NCBI GenBank assembly: GCA_022316685.1 | Contig: JAKJHU010000024.1 | Coordinates: forward strand, 7,758,501-7,822,500 | Source of the DNA: Progne subis subis | Lineage: Eukaryota > Chordata > Aves > Passeriformes > Hirundinidae | Length of the DNA: 64,000 nt | Direction of reading: 5' to 3' | In this document: positions 22,853-35,200 of the stretch, piece by piece | Layout of the letters: every line of letters begins with the position of its first letter | Position numbering within the stretch: the stretch's first letter is position 1 | Translations under genes and position numbers: made by a program | The notes under the pieces: generated by a model | Databases searched by the model: none | What the model saw: the letters and a program-made list of their open reading frames with translations, nothing else | What the model was told of the DNA's origin: nothing

Positions 22853-25800
22853 TGAAATTCAATACATTGCTAGCTAGGTGAGGGGGGAAATGCATCTTTG
22901 GCCAAGTATGTTACTAAAGTGGAGATATTAAGAAATGTTAACTTGTGCAAAATACTGGTGGTTTGAAACAATGACATTTTTAAATGTTGCTGATCTAAGA
23001 ACTTTCTTTGACTTTTGCTGTTGTTTCTTTTGGATATGCTTAGTTGTTTATCTAAGCAACTCTGGTCATTGAATGAAGTATCAAGAGAAAAGGTAAGTAG
23101 AGGAAAGAAATTAATACAGACAAATACAAATAACTTCTGCTATAGCAACAAAATTTCTTTCATTTTGAAACTCTGAAACTATTTTTTTATGTATTGATTC
23201 AGTAAATGTTTTCATGTTTCTAAAAAAGAGCAGGATTGGGAATACTAACTGATACTGAAATGCTTAGGAACTACCTAAGATTTGTTAGTTTTGGCACAGG
23301 CCTGCAAAGGCAGTCTCATGTCATAATGTTTGGAAAAGGACAATGGCAAGGGGTGATTCAAGTGAGCATAAACTTGGTTAATTTACAGCACAATCTTGCT
23401 TTCAATACAAACAGGAGAATTGGTACACAGTGCTGGCAGAAAGCCTGAGGCAAAATCAGATTTAGCTGTGGCTATAAATTAGGAAGAACAGCCAGTGTTT
23501 GCCATTGCTACATTTACTTTTTGTTGCTTAACCTTTTCAAGATTACTAAAACTGTATGTTGGGTTGGGTTTTTTGCAATTTTGCTTGTTTTGGGTTTTTT
23601 TTAAAGACCAGTCTGTAACTGTGTCTGAGGTACTTTTTATATGGCTGTGGTGTCCTGGTCTGCTCTAAGTTCCACCAACAAACACTCACCAGGTCACTTG
23701 CTGCTTGGTGCTCACTCATGTCAATGCTGGGTCCAATAAGAACCAGCTGTGAATGCATCTGAGCTGTCTCTGATACAGTTCCAAGTCTGGAAAAACTAAT
23801 TCCTCCCTTTCTTTGCAGACAGTGTTGTGCAATGGCCTGAGCTCACTAAATTCTTCTGTTGTTCAACAGCAAGTAACCTAGGTACCACATCTGCTTTAAT
23901 GGCAACTGGCTTGTCAAGGCGATAGGTGTTTGGGAGATTTTTGCACCCTAAGCTCTGTTTATACCAACTCACATTTTTATGCTGATGGAATCACAAGAAA
24001 TCAGTACAACCATTACATCTTGGCCATACTATTTTGCCAGCTGGGGGAACCTGAAAGACACTGGGTTTTGGCAGAACTCCAAGAATCAGGTCAATTTTAT
24101 TGCTGCTGTACACACAAAACCACTGTCAGGGACTTTCTGTTAGCTGCTTATAAAGTGCTTTGAGGAAACATTTTATAGCAAAGATGTGAAATGGTACCAT
24201 GAACTACGGTGGCTAATTATGAAACCATGTTTCAATGGAAAATCAAATGATAAAGGAAGAAAAACAACACAGGCACTTTGGTATGTGGTATTGTAATGTT
24301 TCCTGGAAGGGGTGAGCTTGGCAAGCAAGATTTCCATCATTATGCCTTTCCTCTTCTACCCACTACATCTCTTGGCTCTGTAGTGCTCTTGCAGGTGTTG
24401 TTTGTTGCAAAATACATCTAATCCCCAAGGAATCTTGATGAGTTCTCAACATACAACAAGCTATTTGTGCCAGCTGATCTCTATTTCTACTTTTGGAGTG
24501 AGAAGTTTGCTGTGGTTTTTCTTTAGAGGTTTTTACCATTTGCCTTAATAATTTTAGTGTTTACAGGTCTGCAGCTGACAGCATTAACTGTATTGTTTGT
24601 TCCCTTTCCTTCTGCAAGTAGTCTGATGTTACACAGAAACATAATCTCAGCCACTTTCCTATTTTAGTATTCCAGCAAGCAATGTAGTTTTCCTGGGCAG
24701 TTTATTTTCTTCAGCTGTACTCCAAGGCTCCAAAATGAGGACTGAAAGATAGAATCAGTTAATGCTATCATCATTAATATTTGTGCTTTATCTTCACAAA
24801 ATACTAATGATAAGAAAGTGGCCACAAATAGCATTTACAACAGCACTGTACTTAAAACTTGCAGTGTTAGCAGCCTGCAAGCTGGTCAATCTTTGTAAAC
24901 AAATGGATATTCCATATTCCAATTTCTCATCTCCTTTCCAGTAAATGCAACATATATTCGGGGCCAGGGTAATCAACACCCTGAGTTGGTGTAACTGCCT
25001 AAGATTTCCAAGGACTACATGCTCACAGCTTAGGACTAGCTTGGGTTTGGCAAGACTAATTATCAAAGTGAAAAAGCAGTAAGAATCAGCTCTTGAAAGA
25101 GCTTCAGTGATCTCAGGGGATGTAGCCCAGTTGGAGTTAGGATAAAAAGTAGAAGAGGCCAAGGACTACAACAGGTGTAGGGGCAAAAAGTAGTTACAAA
25201 ATGGAGGGGTGGTCTGCACAAGGACTTGACAGTTTAGGAAATGACTGCTGAATGTGAAAAAAGGTCCTGTCCATGTCTGATGTTATACTTGGGTTTAGGG
25301 TTAACAGAGAGATGAAACCTCAGCAAACGCTGACCCAAATCAGAACCTGAATTGTTGTTCCTGGCCTGAGCCCATGATCCCCTGGTTATGGCCCAGAGGA
25401 ATGAGCTGCCAGGGATCTAATGTTTGCACAGCCTGCCCTTCCCTCTCTTAGGTGCCTTGTTCCACCTGGTGCTTCTGACCCTGGGAGTTCTTTTTTACTT
25501 TAACACTAAGCCCAGAAGTTGGCTGATCAGTATAAAATAATGCCCAGTTATGGTCCAGACAAATACTTCAGTATTTATTAATTTTGTGTGGCTGATCTAT
25601 TATTTTGGTTACCCTTTTGCATTCTATCCCTGCTTGGAGCTGTGGCTCTCTCCTAACCTTAGGAATGGGCTGAACCTCAACTTGTGGCCACCAGGCATGA
25701 CCCAGAGACCATGGGCGAAATCCTTGTACAGCCAGCCTCCTGTTCTGGCAGCCCTTTTTCATCCCACAGCTGTCAGAGATATCCTTTCAAGGTAATGAGC

Positions 25801-27540
25801 ACACTGGGGGTGATCATCCAGCCCTTGTTACATCATGTTCCTAAGAACAAGTACGTGACAAAGAGAAGAGAAGCCTTTTCTCCAGGCCTATTCTACCTGG
25901 CAGACAGACATCTTCTCTACTGGTTTGTACTGTGGCTTGATGTACCTCCTTCCTGACAGAGCCCTCCCCAAAACCTCCCTGTCACGGTCACAGTCTGTGT
26001 TCTTCTCAAAAAATGGCTCCTCTGGTGGGACAGTTTGGAATGTCCCTTCTCCAAGCTCACAATTTCAAAAGGTTGAAAAAGTGTGGTATTTCAGGACTGT
26101 TGTTCTGTGTTCAACAACTTTGTTTTCAATGCAGCCTTGAATAAATGATTACTAACTCAGGCCACTCAGCTGGGGAGCAAAGCACTGTCAAGCCCATGGA
26201 AACATGCTAACAAATGTAATGCTGACCAAACGTCTAGTACATCGTGTCACATTTTTGAGAAATGCCACAAGGTAAAATATTCATTCTTTGGCAAGGGGAG
26301 GTCTCAACTAGGAGGTGCCAAAGGAATTCACAAAGCTTTGGAAATCTCTACGTATCCCTTTCTCTAGGGAAAGAGAACTCGAACATGATTTCCTTGACTG
26401 TTTACATCTGCAAATGAAAGCTGGAAACCCAGCAAGGACACATGAATTTCAACACAGTTTGTTGCCACAATTAGCACTCTGTGGATTACTGATTCTGAAG
26501 CTGTTGATCTTGTTCTCAGGGGTCTGTTTTGTAATTTATAGGGTTTGCATTTTATAATCTAATTGGAATTTGCAAGATTTTTATGCATATTTGTTTATAA
26601 AAATCAAGGCTGTGTACTGAGTTTTTAATTCTTTGCTGTGCTAACATAGGTATGAGCGGGGTGTATTCAGCCATCCAGTCATTGTTAACTCAAGGAGAAG
26701 CAGGTAACCCTACCTGGCCTTGGGTGAAACAACTAAGATCAATTAAGGTATAGAAGGTCATTAGAACAACTTCTCCTTGCAGTATTTCTGAGATAACAAC
26801 CGATACAAATTCTGATGTGGAAGAGTGCCCTTTGTTCAGCAATTGTCCCCCACACTGGACTTACTGTACTATCAGTATTATCATTTGATGGTTCAAGACT
26901 CTTCCCCTGTGGCTGGTGGTGTGTTTAGTGTAAGCACAGGTGTGTTGCAGCACAGCACTGTCTGAAGCAGCAGCACCTGAATCTTCACACCCTTCCCACT
27001 GGTGATCGGATTTACTCTGCCCGGGAAAATAGAGCCTATCACAGGTCTGAGGACCCTTAAGTATATTGTACAGTACTCTACCCATCTCCTTTGTTGTGGG
27101 CACTTGAGCATCCAAGAGCTTGCCATAGTCTGTGCATTTCCCAGCCTCCACATCCTCCTCTCCCTGTGTTTGGGAGGAAAACTGAAAGAATTTTATTTTA
27201 CCAGCTAAGGAAATGTGGCTTAGAGACATTCACTCTGCTGCAGCTACTGGGAAGAGTTGCTATTTTCCATGTTGGTGAATTAGACAAAATTAGCAGCAAG
27301 AACAGGTGGAAATTAATTACCCCGGGTAACTGGGGAAGGCAGGTTCTTTTGTTTGAATATGCTGTGAGTATTTGTCATGTCATTAATAACATGGCATCAA
27401 TTGCCTCTTATTTGTTTCTCCCTAACTGCTTCCCTCAGGCATTCCTGCTCTTAATCAGGCATATTTCCCCATGCATTCATATGCATTTTTCTCCTGACTT
27501 CTCTGTATTGTCTTTTTGTTTGTTTGTTTTGGTGGGTGGT
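22853..27540. other. Intergenic, no gene seen
   Basis: Ordinary AT-rich sequence. The ORFs are short and unrelated to any family I recognise. Confidence 0.65.
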
Positions 27541-27548
27541 TGTTTTTG

Positions 27549-27567
27549 TTTTTTTTTTTTTTTTTTT
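27549..27567 (+). repeat. T19 homopolymer
   Basis: Uninterrupted run of 19 T. It creates the poly-Phe part of a spurious 182-codon ORF (27091-27639). Confidence 0.95.
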
Positions 27568-27759
27568 CCCCTTTGCTATTTTATCCCCGTGCATTGTTGG
27601 CTCTGGCATCCAGTTAATGTTACATTTCAGGCCTTCTGATCACATCTGTTAAAATCTCATGATTGAGCTGAATATCTTGTACTCAGGGTTGTTGAAGCTC
27701 TGTGGTGCAGGGTTTGCAGCAGATGCTCAGAGCGAGCAAGCTTCTCTAGGTACTTCCCT

Positions 27760-28680
27760 TGCTTCTCTAGTGGGTTCTGAATCCCACGTCAAAGTGTATG
27801 CTAGGAAAGAGAAGTTACTGTTACTGATTTTGGCTGTCTTAAATTTGTCATGGATTTCTGGTCTCTGATCTGCGTAACAGCTACTATAGAATTAATCAAA
27901 ACTGCAAGGACAGCTACAAACAAGTCACTCTTTTTAATCAGATCTGAGGGTTTTATTGAACAGGTCACCAAGACAAAATTGAAGAGTGCTGATAAAATTA
28001 CTACAGTTGCCACCATGGACTTCAATGAGCTCTTAATCAGCTTGTCATTTCATATCCCCATTATAGAACAAAAAGTAAAGCTGTGTGCCATTTCTGCTCT
28101 GAGGGGTTTCTGTCCACCAAAAAGCTCTAGGCTAGCACAAAATGTGTAAACTCTGTTTATGACAATCACTATTTTGTGTTTTTGCTGATTTATACCCTAC
28201 TTGAGTGAAAAATGCCTTGTACAAAAAATTGATTGGCAGATTGCTGGTTGTCCTTAACCTCTGGTGGTACTGAGGATGTTGAACCATTAGCAATGCTGGC
28301 AAGAAGTACAAGGTAGCCAGGAACTGGTATTTCATCATGTCACTATGGTGGTATGAGCTTGCTGATAGCCTGCGATGACTGGCTCAGGACAGTTGGCCTT
28401 GGAGAAAGTCTTGCCATGTTTAAGGACTAACACAAGGAGAGGCAAGATAGCTGTCATGTCTCCAGGCTGTTTCTGTATAAGAGAAACAGACCACTGGACT
28501 GTTTTGCCAGTTAGGATGGAAAGTGTGTTTGGTTTATGTCTCATATAAATAATAAAAGTAACAAAAAGACACAAATACCTCACTGCAAATGAAGCAGTCA
28601 GGAACAAATTTAAGAGAAAAACAAATAACTGACCAAGGCACATTAACCACTCGGACTTAAGTCTGACTTCAGTCTGCAAT
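27760..28680 (-). pseudogene. Possible degenerate multi-pass membrane protein
   Basis: Three minus-strand ORFs (28335-28679, 28132-28338, 27801-28025) follow one another over about 0.9 kb, separated by stops and frame changes. All have hydrophobic segments, for example LFVFLLNLFLTASFAVRYL in the first and SMVATVVILSALFNFVLVT in the third. The arrangement resembles a decayed intronless receptor of about 300 residues, but I could not match any family with confidence. AT-rich DNA often gives hydrophobic translations by chance. Confidence 0.15.
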
Positions 28681-31600
28681 AAAGGGCTTTATTAGCCTCT
28701 ACACTTGATGTGCTCTGTTGATTTAAGCACCTAGGGGTTTTTTTTCCTGCTTCTGGCAAAAACAAGAAGTGATGAGGATGATTGTGTCCATGAATGTCCC
28801 TCACTGGGGAGAAGAAGGATGCCAGGACTCCTCTGGTTCACTCTTGTCTCTGCCCAGAAGGCCAGTCAGTGCTTGCTCTGTTAGGAGACGCTGGCAGGAG
28901 TGTGTTTCCTTGGCAGAAATGCAACCTGTTATACACACACACACACAAAATAGCACGCAGTGTCCTCTTTCCTCAAGCACTGGAAATGAGCATAATGCTG
29001 TTTCCTTGCTCAGACATCCAAGCCTGCTTTCAGAGAGTGCTGTGCCCGAGTCCCAGCCCCCAGCTCTGCGTACCCTGGCCAGGCTGGGGGCTGGGCTCCC
29101 ACAGCTGCAGCCCAGTGCTCTGGCCTCTTGTGAGAGCTCTGTCTCCAAAGGAACCGCTGAAGCCAAGTTCACACTCAAGCAGTCTGTCTTGCCATCTATC
29201 AGCATATATCCTGGACAGGGGCTTCTGGTGTCTGCTTCTTTGAAATGCAGAGCTATTAAATTTGTTTAGCTACTTTATTTAGATCAAGCGTAGTTTTATG
29301 ATGTCTTGTAGGTATCTGAAGTTTGTTGTCATCTCCTCACACAGTCTTTTGTGAAAGTATTTTTTTGGCAATGGTCGACTTTGTGTTTATGAGGACCAAT
29401 TAATATTTAGGTGATGCTTTTTTTTTAAAGATCCTTCATCTTTAAATATGTGTTTTTCTGCCTTCGTGTGGTTCAAAGGTCAGCCTTATTCAATGTTGAG
29501 GAAAACACCGTGGGCATCTTCTCCTGACATAAACTGCCATTAGCAGAAACATATCAAATATATCAGCAGACAGCAGGAGTTCTTAAGTGCTTAGGAAAGA
29601 TTATATTAGTTAGTGTACATATTTTAGTTATTACTACATTTCTGACCTTTATTAGATGATTACTTCACACCAGAAAACTCGCAGACCAGCCGTGCTGCAC
29701 CAGTGTGGAGGGCAGGGAAAGCTGTCTCTTTGCTCTAGGAAAAGAACTTATTAAAACTAAAATGCATTGTTTATAATTCTTTGGTTGCAAAATAATCTAC
29801 CTGGGTAATTCCTTTGGAGGAATGAATTTTTGGTCTGCAAAAAAGAAGCAAACAATTTTCAAATCCCTTGGTCTGGTGCGTGATGCACCAGCTGGGTGAC
29901 GCTGCAGGGTGCCCCCCTGGCTGTGGGTGCCAATGGAGAAAAAGCTGAGACTGAGCAGACTACCAGGGTTTGTCTGAAGACATTTTTTCCAGATACTAGG
30001 AACTATAATCTTTCCTGGCTTCCTTGAAACGCTGAGTGCTAAAATAAGTATTGTAGATGGAAAAACTGAAGGAGAACACAAAAACAACAGATCAAATGGA
30101 GTGGAGGCCCAAATTTCACATTTTAGGCTTCCATCAGAAATAGAATTAGATTAAGGAAGATGAAGGTGATGATACATTAGGAAAAACAAGAGAAAATTCT
30201 GTGGGATATATATTTCCCCCAAATAAGGCCCTTATAAGTCTCAAAATAAATTTTTACTGAATACAGTAAATCATGTTTTCAGGATAGAACAAATAAATTT
30301 TGAAGTCTGATGGAAGCAATAGTTCTGTGATTTGGAAGACAGGGCCAGCACAGGATGGTGCAGCCTGCTTCCCAGGACAGAGCCTCCTGGCACATGTCTT
30401 AAGCCACTGATCCATCAGCTGTTGCAGTCGTCTTGGGAATCTCTCTGTGCAATTTTTACAATATATATTTCCCACAATTTATACTATGGTTGAAAGGCAA
30501 CTATAATAATTTGTGACTACAGGTTTTTCTATAAAGTTAACTTGAGTTTTAAACTATAAACTGTAAGTGGCTTAGGGCACCCCTTTGTAAAGAAAGTGCT
30601 GCCTGTCTAGAGGACAGCAGAGGTGTTGGAGCTGGAGCTCCCTGGGTAAGTGGGAAGGAGTATCTGGTGCTTCTCATGCTCTCTTTGGGAATGTGCTACT
30701 CCAAGAGCATGTTAGACGTGTTAGCCCCGAGAACCCTGCACAGGCTAACTTCCCCCTTCTCTGCAACATCTCCTGGAGGGTGTGTGTCAAGGTGGATATG
30801 TCCATGTTGTAATTCTTAATTCTGTGGGATCTCTGCCAGAATACTGCAGGGGCGCCTCCAGCCATGTCCCAGAATTTTGTAAAACTTTGAAAAGAAAAAA
30901 AGTGAAAAGCTTAACCCTACAGTATCTCAGAGGAGCCTGTTTAAGCAAAAATATTCTAAGTGAAATGAGGCCTGGAAATGCACAAGCTATTGAATCACTA
31001 CCTATCCTGACATTCCTTCTCTTTCACTCTTACCACAGCACATTTCCCTCATATATGAAGGCACTCTGTCAGCACTTCATTGCAATTATCTTGGTTGCAC
31101 TGGGAATGGCTTTTAACGAGGCGGCTTAATCCTGCTGGTCTCAGGAGTGCAACTGAGGAGTTGTGTGCAAGAGATGCAAAGACACAGAGTTTGCAGGAAA
31201 GTGTGAGCATTGTGTAAATAATCCTGTGGATCTGATACATATGTTCTGAATATTGATTCATGCTAGAAGTTTAATTTGAAGTGAACAGGGAAAAACTTAT
31301 CAATGGCTTGAATCTGATGGTTGCTGAATGCTCTCAGTTCCCTATGGAGCTCAAAAAGTTGGTTCCTGTTGCTTGTTATTGTTCCCTTCTTTATTCAGTA
31401 TTCTCCTGTGAGGTATTATTTTATCTTTATTTATGGGCAGGTTTTTTGTCTGGGATGTTAATTGAAACCTTTTTTATAAACAAGACATGCATGCATGTTA
31501 AGCATGGAGGTAGTGTACCCACAAAGGCTACAGGGAATTTTAAACAGAGGAGTCAGGAGTGCAAGAGCTGCCATGGACTAAAGTTCCATTGGGTAGGGAC

Positions 31601-32240
31601 AGACTGTTATGCATGCAAGCCAGCTGTCTTGGGGAATCTGATGTTTACTTAAATTGATTTTTTGGGGGAAAAGATTGTTTCTTGGAAAATAAAGTGTTGT
31701 CAGTGTGAGACTATCAGACCACACTGAGGAAAAATTGAGAAAAAATATTATGCTTTTCCCCTTTGTTTTAAGGGGAAGCAAGTTTATTTTCAAAAGCAGA
31801 ATCAAGTTCTGAAAGCAGGGCTGTTCTCCATGGGACTGTATATTTTTCATACCCCTTGGCTGAAACAAGATGTCCAAAATGTTAAAGGGTTCTTAGTCTG
31901 AATTGCTAATGCTAGTAAGAGCAGACAGAGTGCAACTCTTCTCTCACTGAAATCCTCATTTAGTAGGCTTGTGCGAAGCTCTCTAAAGCCCGTTGAAATG
32001 TTCCAGCTAACCTCAGTGGGCACTGAGCCAGGTAATACATCACATCTGTCCTAGTCACCTGTGGATGTGCAGTAGAATGTGCTTAAACTGTGCAGCACAG
32101 GTCAGGAGTTTTTCATAATCTGTAACGTCCTTCTTGTAAGTACTGGAACACAGTGCAATCCTTTTAAAAAACATAAAAGGGCTCCCAGAACTCACCAGCA
32201 CACAACAACAAAAGAAACATACCCATAACCATACACCACC
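28681..32240. other. Intergenic, no gene seen
   Basis: No recognised gene. At 28769-29269 two long + strand ORFs in different frames overlap a third on the minus strand, a pattern typical of chance. A short CA run lies at about 28932-28947. Confidence 0.65.
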
Positions 32241-32294
32241 ACCCACCCCCCCCAGCAAAAAACGTACAACTCCATTTAAAAAAAAAAAAAAAAA
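32241..32294 (+). repeat. C8 and A17 low-complexity tracts
   Basis: C8 at 32246-32253 and A17 at 32278-32294, in a CA-rich stretch. Confidence 0.88.
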
Positions 32295-35200
32295 TCCCAA
32301 ATAACTCCAAAACAAACCCCCCAAAATATTGGAAGCAAATTCTGAAGATCTGCTTCTGAAAAACTCATTTATTGTTGGAAAACTGAAGTCCAAAATCAAT
32401 CCAGAGAAGTAAGTTCTATGACATTAAAAGAAAACAGGATTTCCTGCTGTAGTACACAGATGAGGAGGCAGTGAACCACTGTATTTGGAAAGAATGGGTA
32501 TATGAGCAAATGGATTATAAGGGCTTTATAAACTTGCCCTCTTTAGTGTTCTCAAGCTGAAGCCACCTCTCTAGGCTAGAAAGTTATCTAACTCCTGTGG
32601 CCAAGAGAGGTAAAAAGCAACTGGCCTGGTGTTTTACTTCTTCAAACTTCACATTTTAAAACATGGTGCTTTGTCGTTCGAAAATTTCTTTCAGTATCTT
32701 TAACATTATTTCAAATCTGTGGTGCAGAGATCCATTTTCTAAGACGCCTGTAACTAGCAGCTGATTAAATCCCTGTCAGAATGATGTTGTCAGTCATCAT
32801 TAGAGATGTCTATTTTTTGACTGTTTTGAGGTTATTCTGGTGATCCTGGCAGCTAAGGAGTCTGAGGGGGCAGAAGAGGAGCAGCACTGCTCTTCTTTCA
32901 GCAGGATCTGAGCTCCAATCTTGCTTGTTAGCTGTGATATTCCCTTCCTCTGGATCCTCGTTTTCCTTTCACATGCTGCTGGTCTTCTAAGACTTTTCTC
33001 CCAAATGCTGGAGATACTCACTGACAACCTAAGAACTCTTTGCATGTTTTTTCTGTGCTGGAGTGGAAAACTTCACTACATTAATGACATGCACATTTCC
33101 TTACAAGCCTCTGCTAGGAGAGGATGAGAGTTTGTATTTTCTTCAGCTTTTAAGTCTTTTTATTTAAATAGCTTGATTTATTTTGGTTGTCAGAAATTTA
33201 CACATTCAGAGTTCTGGTAATATGTACAAATATTTACAGATGGCAACAACAGTTGGAATAATATCTGAACAGCCTTCTTCACAGCAATTAGCAGGGTATC
33301 CAGAAAGAACTGAAACTACAAGAGACAAACAGCTTATTCAGTGGAGCTGAATTTAGCTTATTATGATTTTGAATCTGCTTTCTCCATCTTATCAGGCTAG
33401 ATTACTGGAAAGAAGTGTTACCAAAACTAACTTTTTTTCACTTTTAACAGAGCTTTTTGCAGAGCAATTTCTTGTATGCTCGGGATTAGACCAGCTCAGG
33501 GTTTGAGAAGAGTTAATGTTTGATCTGTTGCCTCATATTTTGTGAGCTTTCAATGAGTTAAAATGGACATCTGTATGTAGCTGGTGAGGCAGCTTCCCTC
33601 CACAGTTAAGAAGGTATGGGGACACATGGTATGTTCTCCACAAGAAAGATACAGGATTACTCTAAAGAATCTACCTCTTCTATTAAGACACATAAGAAAA
33701 TTGGCAAAATTTCCTAGTCTAAAACAGGTCCTCTTCCTCATCTCTTGTCAGTGATCAGTTGTAGACACCAGCACAGTCTCTGGGCCAGTTCCTATGGAGC
33801 TTGGGTCGTGGCAACAGTGATTGCTTTCATCAGATGAGAGACTCTGCTACTGAGACTGGGGAAAACTTGCCCTCGTGTTAGCTCCTGCCTTTGTGTTAGA
33901 ACTGGTGTTCATATATGTGACTGTAAAGCAAACCGCACTGGAGGCACGTGCACAGGTGAAACTAAATGTTTGGGACAGAAGGAAGAGGAGGAAAATTAAT
34001 TTTCACCCAGATCATCTCCCTGATTTATCTCATGGTTGTGTTGTTATTCCTAGTGAAAAAGAAAGAGGAGAATGCAAAATTGGCTCTTGTGACTGCAGCC
34101 TGCACTCAGGTCAGTGTGAGGCAAGTGTAAAACCACTGCCCAAACCCCAGTCTGTACAGCTCTCACATTTGGCAGAAGAATCTGAAGCACAGTTCTCCAC
34201 AGCCTTTGCTTTGCCATTTTAAGCATCTGGTTGAGTCAAAAACAGTGAATGAAAAGTTCTAACTATGAAAAAGAGTATGTGGTATGGAATTCATGCAAAT
34301 TATTGATATTCAAAACAGTTTTAGATCTCTTTAGAGCCTAACATGCTCTGAAGCCATAACTGTATTTTGATCTGATTAGAATGTGCCCACAAAAACCATG
34401 ATATGCCACAAATGTTACTTGATTATAGAGTTCAGCTTTCAAGGCCTTGTCTCTTTACCTCCCTGGAGATGAAATTGTGAGCAGATACTAACAAGAGCCT
34501 GAAAGCTTCAACCTGAATGAGTCCTGAAAAATTAATATCTCTTTCTAGAAGTAGTAATGAGCTTCCTAAACAGGCTTCCTAAAACTAGGTTGTTCGGTTA
34601 ATCAGGAGAAAAGTACTTGGAACGTGGAGATGGCTGGATTATGAATTCTGTTATTTATTAGAAATGTATTGCAGCATGACTGACCTAACTTCCATCTATT
34701 TAAAATTCCTCAAGAAAAGTCAAGGTGAACATGTTAATGGCTAGAGTGGTGCTTTGTAGCCATGTGTGACACCAGAGAGCAGCAGGGGCAGTGCCGGGGC
34801 TGATCTGTGCGTGGTGCACACTGCAGCTGCTGTCGGGGGAGCACAGCCTGCCCAGGGACTACTGACAGGCAAACCCCAGGAGACAGAGTGCAGAGAGCTG
34901 CAGGGACTGTGATGGTGCCTTGCCCTCTGCAGCACCAGTGCCAAGCTCCCTTCAATTCTGATGAGTGCAAGTCGCTTTAAGACACTACATCAGGTAGTAT
35001 GCTTCAGTGTCTGAGCAAAGAACAGAAATCACAGCTGCTGAAAAGCTTCCAGAGATTAAAAATAAAAAAAGCCTCTAAAGCAAGGCTTGGTTGGGAATGA
35101 AAGATGCATCTAGGGATGGCCATGCTGTTTTCCATGTAGCACTCGATGACAAGTTGCTGAGAGTGATTTCAGCCCTAAGATGCCTGTACAAAAGTTTTTT

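Noticed and set aside
27091..27639. 182-codon + strand ORF, the longest in the window
   Set aside because: Its end is poly-Phe made by the T19 tract, antisense ORFs overlap it, and no domain is recognisable.
28932..28947. CA-repeat microsatellite
   Set aside because: Too short to call a feature.
28769..29269. Overlapping ORFs of 166, 149 and 134 codons in three frames
   Set aside because: Mutual overlap on both strands, low-complexity composition and no known family; a chance result.
33875..34222. 115-codon + strand ORF
   Set aside because: No domain, no start or splice context, no known relative.
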